Shown: positions 45,757-58,667, numbered from the stretch's first letter. The stretch: 64,000 nt of DNA from Gymnopilus junonius (GCA_015501075.1 JADNYJ010000101.1:62001-126000); one strand, 5' to 3'. Numbers and translations: made by a program. Notes: generated from the letters alone by a model not told the origin.

Positions 45757-48656
45757 TCGTTGCTGATATTTCTCATATAGCGCACGATTTGATCCCTTGC
45801 ATTGACCGAGGCCCATACTATGCACAAGGCCGACTTGGTTAGCTTGCATACGATTCCGTATATGTGCTGCAAGGGTCTGATTTGTTTATTTCTGTACTAG
45901 GATCCATTAAAAGCCTTATCGCAGCGAGGCACAACGCAGGTCGTTTCCCCGAGGCGTTTATCAGACACCGACTTGGCCAATCTCCAGCCTCAAGCAAAAG
46001 AACCAGTCAATGGGAGTTTGTGAGGGACTAGTAAATGTCACACTTCGTTCTGCTCTAGATATAGTCCAATATTGTCTGTTCTATTCTATGATTCATGCTC
46101 ACGTCCATCGAATAGTTGCATGATTCTCTTAGTGACTTCCCCCTTCGCTTTGATCGTACACGTAGACAATCTCACGCCATTGCCCTTCTTCAAACGAAAG
46201 TCTCGTGGCTACTTTCTAATCCTTATTGTCGTTATACCGCGTACTGCGTTGTAACTAGTACTGCGATTACGAACACTTTGCTTGGGTCAAGGGCGAAAAG
46301 ATGCAATAATGGTGTGGAAAGGACGGGTATAACGGTTCTGTGAGACTTTGTCGACCTCTTGATCTTCGATTTAGTCATCCACGTAGGTCTTTTGGTTAAG
46401 GCACCGTCACAAGCTTTGAAATCCTTTCAGGTCTCAATCATACACACAGTTTTTGGAGTTCAAAGCACGCTCGATGTATACGATTCGCGTAGTAGAGATC
46501 GTCGTGTAGCTTCATAAGGACGCCTGAAGTTAGGGCTGGTTCTCCTAACATTGATTCAATGCAATCTGGTGACATGCTTTGCACGTTCTACCTCGTTATC
46601 GGCAAAGGGCTTCAAAGAAAAGCTGGGCTGGGATTGGCGAGTTCTTTAGGCTTCCTTCTCGGGATGTCGACGGCGCACTAATCAAAGATCTGGGGTGCTA
46701 TCGATTTAGAGTCTAGACATCAACCAGCATCAACCTGGCCACTACAGACGTCATCCTATGTCATCCCATCAACAAGGGGTACACCCGAACGCCAAATAGA
46801 TCCGACAATTGAATTCGGGCAACTACAGCGCCCGCCCAGAAAAATTAAACGACATATTATTAATTTCTCCAGATAACTCTCCTTCCCCGTGAAGATTTTG
46901 CTGACTTCCTACAAGCCTCGCTCAAAGTGTTCCATTATCGTTCTCACGAAAATAGTGACAGTACGAAATCCATCTTCTGACATGGAAATGAGCAGAAGTC
47001 TCCTGAAATACTTGAACGAGAAAGAGGCTTCCATTTTCATCTCTTTTTACACCACTCCAGCGCTGGTAATTAAACAGTCGCTGGGTTTCCAGAAGAGGGA
47101 GTCCTCAGTCGTCAATACTAAAGGCTCCGACGATTCTATTCTTGGAGCCGAGTATCTCGATTGCCTTTATCCGTTTGGGAACCTCGCAAGCACGTTGCCG
47201 TAAGTTGAAACCGGCCTCAAGGTTTTTTTTTCCTCAGCACCGAACGCTGTGGGACCACAAAAATCTGCATTGTTAGGAATTCGGGACTCTATACCCTACG
47301 GTGTACTAACATTTATACGTCAAACACTTCCAACATTCCGGGTTCAGTATACAGAACGTGTTAGTCACTGCATTATGGACTACCTTATAAATCAAGTTCG
47401 TTCAATGGATTTTCTGGACCCCTCCAGACGCGGAGCGAAAACGTCCAAAGAAGCTTCGCGACTGGTTCTGTCCTTGAATATGTTTTCCCCTTATGACCCT
47501 TATGAGGTGACTATTTGTGGCCAGTGCTTGACATATATTGTCTGGCGAAGAAGAAACGACTTTTTCATCGAGATTAATCCCTTGGTTCACTTTCTTTCAG
47601 GAGTTCTTGGTTCCGGGGCCAAGGCGTTATCTCGCTATTCTTTGTACCTGGTTCTCATAAGATGTGAGATCTGCATATTTTACCTACCAGATATAGGAAA
47701 TAGATGTATATCACGCCTTTCTAGGATGTAATTGTTCAGTGTTCAAAGTGTTTGTGACCGGAGGTCGCAAGGGATGGTTTGTAGAACGCCGGTCCTGCTT
47801 TGTTGGAGCGCTGATCTGACTTTCGTAGAAGCATGGAGACATTTTCAAGCGATTATGAACATCATCGGAATCTGGCTATCTATCCTCAATTACAACTGGA
47901 ACTCCATTTCTTACTCAACCCGAGGAAATATTCCATTCCTACTCCTAGAAGAGGGATTATTCAGGAGGGTGATGATTTTGGACATTTCATGTCAGATACA
48001 TTACGTGGATCTAAGTCCCATCATCGATGTGCTAAAAAATACATCTCCATCCGGTATTCAGATTGCCCTCTGATCTCTTCCATATGTTTCGAGTATCCTT
48101 TCCATGACAAACGTCGTCGTATAAGTGAATTACCTGATCTGTCACGGTTTTCTTTTTTTCATAGTTGCTACTTTCGCATTGATATGAACTTGTAGCCGGG
48201 ACGTCATCAATCCAATGTGCAGGGCACCATAGATGCTAGAAAACAGTCTCAGAATCATGAAAAGAAGATATATCATCTTGGCCAAGTTAGGATGCGCGGT
48301 GCGATTCTTTTCTGAGCCCTGCATACCTATTTTAAAGTCTAGACTCCATGCACCGTTTCGATTAGGAAACAAGATCCTCAGACAATTAATCCGGACCCTA
48401 AGTTTGGCTTCCTTCACCGAACTTCAAAACTTTAAGTCAGGCCAACCAATTTGCTACTTGTATGGTAGACTCATGTTACTCTCCTAATGAGCAACTTGTT
48501 CTCACGCATGGAATTTGGGGAAAGAACTTGCTTGACGTGTCTGGAACGAAAATCTTTAAACTGCATTCTGTCGAACTATATCCGCATTGCTCCTTTCTGG
48601 TTTCGTGCTATAAAGGCGGATCCTTCAGATACGTTCTTTTTCTTACTAGAGCTACT
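45757..48656. other. spacer between BTB-like copies
   Basis: About 2.9 kb. Frames at 46889-47203, 47249-47731 and 47833-48195 lack motifs; the second has no ATG near its start. The 47833 frame (METFSSDYEHHRNLAIYPQL) is ATG-initiated and 120 codons long but unrecognised. No gene is called. Confidence 0.45.
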
Positions 48657-49930
48657 ATGGATTCTAACCCATACCAATTTGCATATTCCTTTGAACAGGC
48701 GGCTCCCGTCGAGTACACAAACTCTACCCGCTGATCCAATATCAGATGGAAGTCGATGGATATGCCACTTATACCGACTCCTATGATTACTCTACCGATA
48801 GTCCGGGTGTGTCATCCAACGGAACCGGGAGCTCTCAAAATCTCTTGGAGTCTCAACTAGCAACCGTACGTACTCAATTACTTTAGAGTTTACCAAATTT
48901 TTAAAAACCTACCCCGACTCGAAGGTGTCGACCTCTTGCTCGACACTCGCAAATGCACTAACCCTTACTCCACCCGCGCTCCTCGTTGAAGCAGATGATA
49001 CCATATCTATTTCAACCGTCTTCCACCCCGACACTTTTCCGACCCCGGATGCTCTTTTTTCTTCGTCGGACGGGTTATTTTCTATGTCCACGCGCATACC
49101 ATTTTGGAACGCTGCTCTACAGCTTTCACGGAGTACCTTTCTACTTCTCTATCCAACCGTACGCTTCCAACTGACATTATCGAACTCGATGCACCGAGCC
49201 TCGAGCTCAACGTTATCCTTCACCACGGTGTACGGTACATCTCCTGAAGCTCATTCACCTGATATAGGAACACTCGTAAATGCAGTTGACCGGATGCAGA
49301 CCTATGGCATTCTCCTCAGTCCGTTATACGGCCGTCACACCGTTATACGACCTCCTGCTTTCTAAAGCACCGTTATACCCTCTCGATATCTACGCCCTTG
49401 CTTCCCATCACGATATACCATCGCTCCGCTGTGAGCGTATCGTCGCATCTACTGGCATACGATTTATTTTCAATTACGGACGCCATGGCCGAGCGGATCA
49501 CACCTATTTATTTGAAGAGGTTGTTGCTACTCCATGCCGGGCGCTTTAAATCCTTAAAGGGCATTCTTCTCCATCCTCCTCACCCTCACCCTCCCACTAG
49601 GCATTGCGGACTCAATGACCAAAAGAAGCTAACACGCGCTTGGGCACTGGTAAGCGCATACCTAGTTTGGGATTCACAACCCGGTCAGCACTTTCACAAA
49701 TCCACATCACACTCACTAATACACATCTCAGATCTGTCGGTACACCGCATTCAGTCGACATTGAACCCGCTCATCGAACACATCACTTGTGACATGTGCA
49801 ACCAAGTTTTGAGTGAAAAGGTAAAAGACGTTTTGGTACGTTGGGCTTCTGTAAAGGTATGGTCAAATTCTATTCATACCAAACAGGACATTACTAACTA
49901 TAATGCTTTTTCGTACAGTGCACCATTTAA
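48657..49930 (+). pseudogene. BTB/POZ-like protein, copy 2, multiple frameshifts
   Basis: A second copy of the BTB-like family. It starts MDSNPYQFAYSFEQAAPVEY (compare MDPSQNQSEYPFEQLVRLDY in copy 1) and ends WASVK plus CTI in a short last exon after the intron at 49857-49918. Recognisable blocks in order: ISISTVFHPDTFPTPDALFS, VIFYVHAHTILERCSTAF, LPTDIIELDAPSLELNVILH, GTSPEAHSPDIGTLVNAVDR, PLYDLLLSKAPLYPLDIYAL, SVSSHLLAYDLFSITDAMAE, KKLTRAWALVSAYLVWD. They fall in different frames with breaks near 48733, 49072, 49226, 49308, 49340 and 49432. Each break is explained by a one-base change, mostly in C or G runs. No other damage is seen and splice sites are kept. It is either a young pseudogene or a gene spoiled by assembly errors. 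Confidence 0.6.
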
Positions 49931-51861
49931 TCTCAATGGATAGTGCAGAGCTGTGGAATGGGCCTCGAGTTCTAACTTATCAATTTTTTACGTGAAGGGG
50001 ACGCTAGTCGTTAGAAGAAAATTTACATGCCGTTACCGGGATCATTGTATTACCTGTAGTCATTGCTAAGAATAATTAAAACACCACGAATCAATTTTTT
50101 TCTGGGTTGAACCCAGAGATCAAGTTTTGGGGTTCACTTGCCTTACATCCATTTTGCGCGGCTGCACTCCTATTAGGTTTAGTGCATGCGTCCAGACTCC
50201 AGCGGCGCCTTCGAGATCCGAATTTTCGGCGATGTGATTTCCCCCTTTGAGGGGATTCTAGGAGAAGACACATGGTGCCAATTGGGGGCAAGCTTGGTCT
50301 ATTGTTCACCTTATATCCCTTTGTGGATTCGAGTAGGAATATAGTGGATATTGGCCGAGCCATAATCAGGAACCACACAAATTTTCAGTTTTCTGAACCG
50401 ATGCGCAAGTCTAATGAAAAAAAAATCAAGATGAACCGAAACCCAATCGGAAAAGTTGATAGGTATACAAGCAGGACAGAAGGTGTGGGACAGATTGGTG
50501 ACGTCTTTATAATTGCTTCTTAATCACAGATAAATCACTCCTGAACTTGAAGAATACAGCCAGAGTACTTTTTCACCAGGGCCCCTTCGAATTGGAAAGT
50601 TTTGGACGACGGCCTCATCCATTCTTAAAAAAAGGTCGAGACCTGGATGGCTTTGGGCTGTTCTACGCCACTTATATCCAGATGATGCCTATTTTCAATC
50701 TAGCAAGAAAGGACGTATTTGACAATAAAATCAAGTATACATCCAATTGGGGGAGCGCCCATTGAAAGCACGGGAATTTTTGCGCAAGTGGCACCGGCGG
50801 ACCCCTGTTGCAGTATTTCCACGTCATTCCGGCAAGGGCTAACGCTCTGATCACTATCACGTTGGCGGCGAGCAACGGTTACCAATTCTTCGAATTCATT
50901 CTCTCGATACCAACTACGACTCTTTGTATACCTGGAAATCTGGGTCAACACGAGTAGCAATATTCGGCGCTAGACGACATGCAAGGTCCTTCATGTATTC
51001 GGCTGTACCAAACTTTACTGGGAGGCTTATTTTTACGTCGTTTCAATAACGTCATCTTTCCACTGTTCAAACTTTACATTCATCGTGAGTTGAAGGCTGT
51101 CGCTTCTTTCCTTAAATCGCTTTTTAGTACTCCTGGGATGGCACAAGTAAACTCGGCCGAAAAACTTCCATTGCGAACAGTTGAACGTTGAACACTCGGA
51201 CTGTACATTTGACGCTCGTGCGTGGTATTTCCCAAAGGTGCCCTTATCCTGCCCATATACTCGAATAGGAGGGACTCGCCAAAAGATATAGTCCACGCTA
51301 CACTATCTCCCGGCTTTGATATATTCCTGGTGTAGAGTGTGGAATGAACTTACTGTGGACTCCCCACTCACTCTGAAGGAACATTGGGATTACTTGCGCT
51401 TTGGGCCTTTCATTTATTCTCTGATCGATCGTACATCATTAATGCATTATTGGTCATCGAGGGCCAGCCAGTCATATTTCTGCAAGGACATTCGGGCTTT
51501 CATTCTAGCCCGAAACTCCGGTCGTCATCGTCCAGTGCACTAAACGCGTACGCGCTGATCACTTCCCCTGAATAATTCGATCGACAGCAAAGAAGCTGCA
51601 GAGCCACAACATCCTTTTCCTACATTCCTATTGTAGAATCTTCCCTCGTGGGGTCGGGCTTAATAGTGCCCTACCGCCTTTGATCTCGCCGCGTTGGTAC
51701 GACATTTTTCCCAGCCTGTAATTCGATTATTGCCCGCACAAACCATTTCGTATGTATATAATATTGCAACAACCCTCTTACCCGCTTCCATATCGTTTTC
51801 GTTTCTTAAATTATACCTTTCGGATTTGTCCTACACCCCTCATCATTATTGGCCAGATTGT
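49931..51861. other. intergenic, nothing recognised
   Basis: About 1.9 kb of AT-rich sequence. Short frames only. It ends at the LINE insertion site. Confidence 0.5.
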
Positions 51862-51875
51862 AAACTCTTCTTGTG
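51862..51875. repeat. LINE target-site duplication, left copy
   Basis: AAACTCTTCTTGTG, repeated exactly after the LINE poly(A). Confidence 0.88.
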
Positions 51876-52060
51876 AGGAACTCTCTTGATCCGCTACCAC
51901 CACCACCGCCGCTCTTCCCACGGGTCAAACAGTGGAGAACAGAGGTCGGACGGTACAGTACGGTATTGAAGTAGAGTAGAAAGGCAAACCCTCGACTAGT
52001 CCTCCGCTTCTCTTCTAAGTAACTACTTGCGCACTGCAACTTACACACCCCGCGAAAGAA

Positions 52061-54070
52061 ATGAGCCAAAGGCAGAACTCCCGAGTCACGAGGGGAAGTG
52101 CTGGACCTAGCACCACCGTCTCCGAATCGACGAAAAACGACATCCTAAAGGACTCGCGATCGAGGATCAAGGACAAAGAGGCAGCTAAGAGGTTTTTAGT
52201 TGTGAAAGAGCTAGTGCCAGAAGGTGAACGAATCACTACTGCTTCACTGTCAACTGCTCTACTCTGGGCCACCATAGATAAAAGACTACTGACGCACAAC
52301 GATTGGATCGATACGATGAGGGCTGTTGCGATCAGCCTCGACAACCTACCGGCGGAAGAAGCGATGGAAGTGGTGACCACACACACGCAGAACCTCTTCG
52401 ACGACCTGGCAGACAACCTGAAGAGGGACATCGGTAAAACTTTGGAGGACGGCAAACAGGCAGTGGCCGACGAGTTGACAGCACACAAATCTCAATACTA
52501 CACACCGGCAACGGAAGAACTAGAGGAGACGGTACGGCAGGAGGCCAATGCACTAAGACAACCAACGTACGCCGACGTCCTGAGGACGAAAGTAAATGGA
52601 AACAACAAAGGCGACAACATCCGCGCGGAAGTGCTCTCGAGGGAAAGCAAAAGGAATCGGCAGATCCTCATGGACACGGTCCCAGGAGTAGCAAGCGCGG
52701 TCGCCAATTTAACCCCGATGGAAATTGTGGAGAAAGCCAACATCGCATGGGAGGCCTTACCAGACACGGATTTCAGTCACAGCGACTCTAGGTGGGACGA
52801 GCCCGAGCCGACATCAGACCACAAACCCAGCGACTCAAGGTTCATCGTCGCCAGAGTTTTGAAGAATGGAGGAGTGATTTTGGAGATGTCGAACGAGGAA
52901 GGAGTAGAGTGGCTCAGCAGGGAGGATGCGAGGAGAGCTTTTGAAACACACTTCGGGCCCGCAACCATTAAGGATAGACAGTACTCGCTCATCATCGAAT
53001 TCATCTCAACCAGCCTCAAGAACATTCTCAGCGACCGAGTCAGAAAGATAGAGGAGTACAACGAGATCCGAAAGAACAAGATAGAACAGATCAGATGGAT
53101 GCGAGATCCATCGAAGAGCTGGAACCCAACCCAGACATTTGCACACGCCATCCTTACAACAAGAGATAGAGAAGTAGCGAATACCATCATTAAAGACGGA
53201 CTAATCATTGAAGGCAGCAGGTACAAGGCAAGGAAGCTCGAGGAGGAGCCCAGGCGCTGCTACAAGTGCCAGGTGATCAACGTGAACCACAAAGCCGCAG
53301 AATGCCCTGAGGACGAGGTGTGCGCAAATTGCTGCTCAAGACGACACCCCACGGGACAGTGCGACAAGAGCCAAACTGAACATTCCTGTGCAAGCTGCAG
53401 AAGAGCACGACGTGAAGACGTACGACACGCCGCCTGGAGCAGGAAATGCCCCATCTATTTGGAGCAACGTGAGAAGCTACGAGACAAAATCCCCGAGAAT
53501 CACTATATCTACTACCCGGACCGCGACGTTGAATGGACCTGGAAGATGAAAGACGAGGAGTTCGAAAACAACACGATGCAGGAGAGACAGAACGGAAACC
53601 GCGACACCCAGAGATACGAATTTAACCGACAACGCCGACGACAGGAGAAGGAGGATCAACAACCCGGCGGGCGACAACGTAGACCAAGAGAAGACTCCTA
53701 CTGGGCCCCACAAGAAGAATACACCACGACCAATACTACAACAGAACCCCGGTCCCGAGCCTCTCAGCAGGGCGCCAGCTCACAAGTCAGACAGACAGAA
53801 GACCCGAGGCGCAGGCCAGCCCCAACACCCAGCAGGACACCCTCTAGAACCCCCTCCAGAGCCCCCTCCAGGGGACGAGTTTTCGCCAGACGGCACAGCG
53901 TAAGCAGAGTGAGAAACACTAACAACAGGGACTCCCCACGAGAAGGCCCAGCCTTAGGAGGCACACAGCGCACTTTACCAACCGATTGGATAGCAACGCA
54001 ACGTAGCCGCGAAGGCAACCACGAGATGCATCGACCGACAGCATCAGCAACCACCAACGGACTTAGATGA
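52061..54070 (+). CDS. LINE ORF1, Gag-like nucleic-acid chaperone
   Basis: Intact 669-residue frame. The N-terminal half is charged and helical, with regular Lys/Glu and Asp runs. From about residue 398 there are three Cys/His knuckles: CYKCQVINVNHKAAEC, CANCCSRRHPTGQC, and CASCRRARR followed by H and C. The last 150 residues are Gln/Arg/Pro-rich and include tandem TPSRTPSR-type repeats. ORF1 products of this LINE type coat the element RNA and help deliver it to the nucleus. The stop TGA (54068-54070) overlaps the ORF2 ATG (54067-54069) as ATGA, which suggests coupled termination and re-initiation for ORF2. Confidence 0.92.
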   Translation: MSQRQNSRVTRGSAGPSTTVSESTKNDILKDSRSRIKDKEAAKRFLVVKELVPEGERITTASLSTALLWATIDKRLLTHNDWIDTMRAVAISLDNLPAEEAMEVVTTHTQNLFDDLADNLKRDIGKTLEDGKQAVADELTAHKSQYYTPATEELEETVRQEANALRQPTYADVLRTKVNGNNKGDNIRAEVLSRESKRNRQILMDTVPGVASAVANLTPMEIVEKANIAWEALPDTDFSHSDSRWDEPEPTSDHKPSDSRFIVARVLKNGGVILEMSNEEGVEWLSREDARRAFETHFGPATIKDRQYSLIIEFISTSLKNILSDRVRKIEEYNEIRKNKIEQIRWMRDPSKSWNPTQTFAHAILTTRDREVANTIIKDGLIIEGSRYKARKLEEEPRRCYKCQVINVNHKAAECPEDEVCANCCSRRHPTGQCDKSQTEHSCASCRRARREDVRHAAWSRKCPIYLEQREKLRDKIPENHYIYYPDRDVEWTWKMKDEEFENNTMQERQNGNRDTQRYEFNRQRRRQEKEDQQPGGRQRRPREDSYWAPQEEYTTTNTTTEPRSRASQQGASSQVRQTEDPRRRPAPTPSRTPSRTPSRAPSRGRVFARRHSVSRVRNTNNRDSPREGPALGGTQRTLPTDWIATQRSREGNHEMHRPTASATTNGLR

Positions 54071-57000
54071 ACAACACGAGGACACGACCTTTTATGAAGA
54101 TATGGCAGCAAAATTCGAGGAAATCCCTAAAAGCCCAGCTCGAGACCCTACCACGACATACCACCGGACACTGACCTCATTTGCATACAGGAACCGTACT
54201 TGTACGAAAGCGGGCTCACGGCGGCCACCGCAGGATGGCGGGTGGTATACCCCCACAAACATCGTCTTACGAACGGACAGGGCAGATCGAGATCGGTAAT
54301 GTTGATAAACCAGAAAATTTTTACTAACACTTGGGAGAAGATTTACATAGATTCGACAGACATCACAGCAATTCGGATCACTCACGAGGACCGGGCCATT
54401 GAAGTATACAACGTCTACATTGACTGCACACACTCTGACGCACTCACGGTATTACGACACCACCTCCTGGACAGAGAACGAAGGATAGAAGAACGAGGCG
54501 ACGCGGACAACTTCATCGGAGACGTGTGGCTAGGAGACTTCAACCGACACCACCCGCTGTGGGAACCCGATGAAAACGAACGACTATTCACAAGACAGGA
54601 GACGGAGAAGACTGAGCCGCTACTACAACTAATCGCAGACTACAACATGGAACTAGCCCTGCCGAAAGGCGTAACAACTATAATAAACTCACATGGAAAT
54701 CTGACACGACCTGACAATGTATTCATCTCACAGGAACTCAACACATACCTAGCCGAATGTCAGGTATTCGAAGAACACAAGCCGGAAACGACGGACCACT
54801 TTCCAATCATCACAACAATAGAGTTCCCCATCACCGACACGGTCGAGAGGCCTGCCAGAAACTGGAGAGAGACGGACTGGGACGACTTCGGAGAAGAGCT
54901 GACAGCCCAACTCGCTGCCATCCCTGAACCCAGAGAGTTACAAACAGCAGACGAAATCGATGAGGCCCTGGAACTCATAGAAGCAGCAGTCCTCAAAACC
55001 GCAGACTTAGTGGTCCCCAGGAAGCGACCGACACCCCTACTCGAGACGATGGTGGACCAAAGAGCTAAAGAAGGCAAGGGACAAAGCCAGAAAAGCCGCG
55101 AGACGAGCCCGCGAGCAGAGAAGCTTCCCAGACCACCCAGCGCATGAAGAACACAGACGAGCCAGGAATGACTACACCAATCTTCTCAAGAAAACAAAAC
55201 AGCAGCACTGGGAAGACTGGATCGAGGACCTCAACAACACGACGATGTGGAACGCTCACCGGTACATCAGAGCACCAGCAACCGACGGGGGAAAGACCCG
55301 AATCCCAGCCCTCCAAAACGACGGACGCGCAGGGCAATGTGATTGAGACCAGGGACAACCAAGAGAAGAGCTGCATCCTTCACAGGGCCTTCTTCTTCGA
55401 GCCGCCAGCCGACCTACAGATACCAGCGAACCCGAATTACCACCGGCCGCCTTTCCCTTTAGGGAAATCACGAATGAGCACGCAGCACGAGTCGCAAAAC
55501 GGCTAAGTCCCTATAAAGCCCCCCGGTCTGAACGATATATCAAACTCAGTACTGACACATTGCACAGATCAACTAGTCCCATATCTGGGCCCCATCTACC
55601 GAGCCACCTTCAGAGCAAAACACTATCCAGGCAAATGGAAGAAGTACAGAACCGTTGTCCTCAGAAAACCCAGTAGAGCCGACTACAAGATCGCAAGCTC
55701 ATACCGACCGATAGCCCTACTCGACACCTTCGCCAAGCACTGCTCAGCATGTGTAAAGGACCTCATGGAACACCCCACGGAACGCTTAGGTCTGCTGCCA
55801 AACAGGCAATTCGGAGGACGCCCAGGATGCACAACAACTGACTCACTACACATGTTAATGAAATTCACCAAGGATGCTTGGCGACGAGGTCAAGAGGTAG
55901 CAGCCATCTTCATGGATGTCAAAGCGGCCTTCCCAACGACAGTCATCCCGAGACTCGTGCACGACATGCAGCGATATGGAATCCCAGAGGAATACACACA
56001 ATGGATAGCCCGCAAGGCCGAGGGACGTGAAACCACGCTCACTTTCGATGACTTCCAATCAGAGCCGTTTCCGGTAAACAATGGACTGGACCAAGGATGC
56101 AACTTATCACCATTTTTATACAGATTCTACAATGCAGACCAGATCAAAGCCTCAGTAGGCCGCAAACACGAGCTCGCCACCAACTATGCAGACGACGCCA
56201 TTGTGGCGGCAGCCGGCAAAGACAGCGAAGAGGCCACCAAGAGGATAGTGACCCTCTTCCACAGAAGGGGCGGCCCGCTAACATGGGCTAAGACACATTT
56301 TTGCACATACGAGTATCACAAATTTGCTTATCTCAAGCTAACTAGGAAGAAAATACCGGATCCTGCAAACCCCAGAAAGCGGATACAACAACCGAGGTCC
56401 ACCATTCAGCTCGACGGAAAAGACATCACCTCCACCGACAGCCACAAGTTCTTGGGCATTACCCTCGACAGCGAGCTCCGCTTCAAAAAGCACATCCAAC
56501 ACGTGCTGGAAAAGGGCACCAAAATTGTCATCAGCATAAGAAGACTGTCCAAGATGGCCAAAGGTTTGCAGGGCGAATACGCGAGAAGGATGTATCTGGC
56601 CAGCACCATTCCCAGTATGCTATACGCAGCGGATGTATGGTGTCCACCACCTCCAAGGAAGGCAGACGGAAAACGCCCCAGGGGAATGAACGGAGCCATA
56701 GGAAAGATGGAATCCATCCAGAGGAAAGCGGCGATACAGGCCACGGGAGCGCTGAGAACCACTCCAACTGATCTCCTCTTTGCACACGCTGACCTTCTCC
56801 CCATACAGGAACAAATAGTCAAGATCTGCGAGAATGCCGCTATGCGCATGGCGACACTCCCGAAAACGCACCCATTATATGAAGAAATCAAAAGATCGAC
56901 ACTGAGAATGCCAAAAGCACACCCTTCGCCGCTTCACATCATAATGAACATGAACAAACTGATGAGACAGGGAATGGAACACATTGACACGCTTTACAAG

Positions 57001-58094
57001 GACCCAGACTGGGAACCCCCATAAGAATTACCATCGCCGGTACAAGAAAAGAAGCAGCACAGCAAGATCAGGACGACAACAGCGACATTAGAGTATACAC
57101 GGACGGATCGGGGCAAGGGGGAAAGATAGGAGCAGCAGCAGTTTTGATGGAGGAAGGGCAAAGGGAGAAAGTGGCACGACGACACCTAGGACCTTCGACC
57201 AGACACATTGTTTTCGACGGGGAGTGCGTTGGACAGATACTCGGATTGCAGCTATTAGAAGAAAGGGTACCGGAACTCGACACACCACACACAACTGCCA
57301 GCATTGCCGTCGACAACCAGGCGTCATTGAAACGACACCTCCAGCGAAAACCGCAGCCGGGAGCGCACCTTATTGAGGAGATACAGAGGATACACGACAG
57401 GATCACGAGAAACCATCCGAATGTCAGCATCAAGTACAGATGGGTACCGGGACACGAAGGCATCCAAGGTAGCGAGAGGGCGGATGAAGAGGCAAAGAGA
57501 GCAGCGGAAGGGACGCAGGAGAACAAGAAGGGAAACCGAGACGCACTCAGAAACGCTGTCCCAACCAGCAAAGCAGCGGTACGTCAGGAGTGCAGAAGTA
57601 GACAAAAAGAGAGATGGAAGAAGGCCTTCCAAGAGTCGCCCAGACATAAAAGGATGATTGCAATCGACAACACCACCCCATCCTCTAAATACCGCCATCT
57701 CTGCCGAAAACTCAAGCTACCGAGACGAAACGCCAGTCTCCTCACACAACTACGCACCGGACACATCCCGCTACAGACGTACCTACACCGGTTCAACCTA
57801 GCGGAGTCACCAACCTGTCAATACTGCGGAACAGAACCGGAAACAGTCATCCACTACCTCAAGACTTGTCAACATTTCCGCACACAACGACAACAGCTCA
57901 GAAAAGATTTAGGAGCAGGGAAAGAGATAAGCCTTAAACTCCTGGCAGAGGAGAAAGCGATACGACCTCTATTCAAATTCATAAACAGTTCAAGACGTTT
58001 TAAGGGATCACACGGGGACGTAGAACTGCCAGCAACACAAGACGAAGAAGGAGACGAAGACGAAAATCACGAAAGACAACAGTGGACTACATAG
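54067..58094 (+). pseudogene. LINE ORF2, endonuclease-RT-RNase H polyprotein, several frameshifts
   Basis: The frame opens MNNTRTRPFMKIWQQNSRK. Endonuclease blocks: LICIQEPYLYES, GDVWLGDFNRHHPLW (GDFN motif) and TTDHFPI. Reverse transcriptase: ASSYRPIALLDTFAKHCSA, FMDVKAAFP (motif A Asp), ATNYADDAIVAA (YADD catalytic motif) and KFLGITLDSELRF. RNase H: RVYTDGSGQGGKIGAAA, GECVG, AVDNQAS and RWVPGHEGIQGSERADEEAK, which supply the acidic site. The end has CQYCGTEPETVIHYLKTC. Frame breaks lie near 54150, 55036-55040, 55332-55335, 55455-55460, 55520-55525 and 57012-57016. At least five of the six sit in runs of C, G or T, each one base too long or too short. No other stops interrupt it. As written it cannot make a complete protein; assembly error is a real alternative. 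Confidence 0.85.
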
Positions 58095-58119
58095 ATAGTT
58101 TTCGTACACAACTTCTCAC

Positions 58120-58430
58120 TTCTTTTTGTAGTTTTTTTTTTCTTCTTCTTTTCTTCTTTTTCTTTTTCTTCCTTCCTTTCTTTCTCTTCTCTTTTTCGTT
58201 CCTTGTTTCCTTTCTCTCTCCCTCTTTTCTTTTCTCTCCCCTCCCCCTTCATGCTTTTTCCTCTTCTTTTTCTCACCTCCCCTTTTTTCCTTGCCTTCTC
58301 CTCCCCTCTTCTCTTGTTCTCCCTCTGGAAGTTCACACACATCTGTATATAGCAAACAGCATCTTTCTCGTATTTCCTCTCCCTCTCTCTCTCTCTCTCT
58401 CTTTCTCCCTTTTCTTTAACGTATTTTAAT
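58120..58430 (+). repeat. C/T-rich tract in the LINE 3' UTR
   Basis: About 300 bases almost free of purines, including a (CT)n microsatellite near 58380-58402. It lies between the ORF2 stop and the poly(A) tail, so it belongs to the element. Confidence 0.8.
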
Positions 58431-58625
58431 TCACAGTAATCCCGTACACCTTACCTTATACTTACATGCAGTACTAACATGGCACGCACGACGTGCCTGC
58501 GCGTCTCTTCAAGTAGGCCCACCTCTTAACTGTCGAGTACAAAGTATATAGAACTGGACGACAAAGTAGTACACCGTAGATAGAAGTCCGACATAAGGCA
58601 AGCGCCTCAAAGGACAGTAAATGGG

Positions 58626-58653
<28 letters not shown>

Positions 58654-58660
<7 letters not shown>

Positions 58661-58667
58661 TCTTGTG
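58654..58667. repeat. LINE target-site duplication, right copy
   Basis: Same 14 bases as 51862-51875. The first three A also count as the end of the poly(A) tail. Confidence 0.88.

Larger units (their letters stand above)
51876..58656 (+). mobile_element. full-length LINE (non-LTR retrotransposon) with 14-bp target duplication
   Basis: A 6.78-kb insertion: 185-bp 5' UTR, ORF1 (52061-54070), ORF2 (54067-58094), a 3' UTR with a long C/T-rich tract (about 58120-58430), and a 31-base poly(A) at 58626-58656. The sequence AAACTCTTCTTGTG lies directly before the element (51862-51875) and again at its 3' end (58654-58667, sharing three A with the tail), so target-primed insertion is clear and both ends are intact. 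ORF2 has endonuclease, reverse transcriptase, RNase H and a terminal zinc knuckle in that order, as in the I/R1/Tad-like groups. Exact clade not determined. Confidence 0.93.

Noticed and set aside
47249..47731. 160-codon frame on + between the BTB-like copies
   Set aside because: Begins with GTG, no recognisable motif, and unlike either neighbouring BTB copy.
52061..58094. Considered as an LTR retrotransposon or endogenous virus
   Set aside because: There are no long terminal repeats and no integrase or protease. An apurinic-type endonuclease, poly(A) tail and short target duplication identify a LINE.
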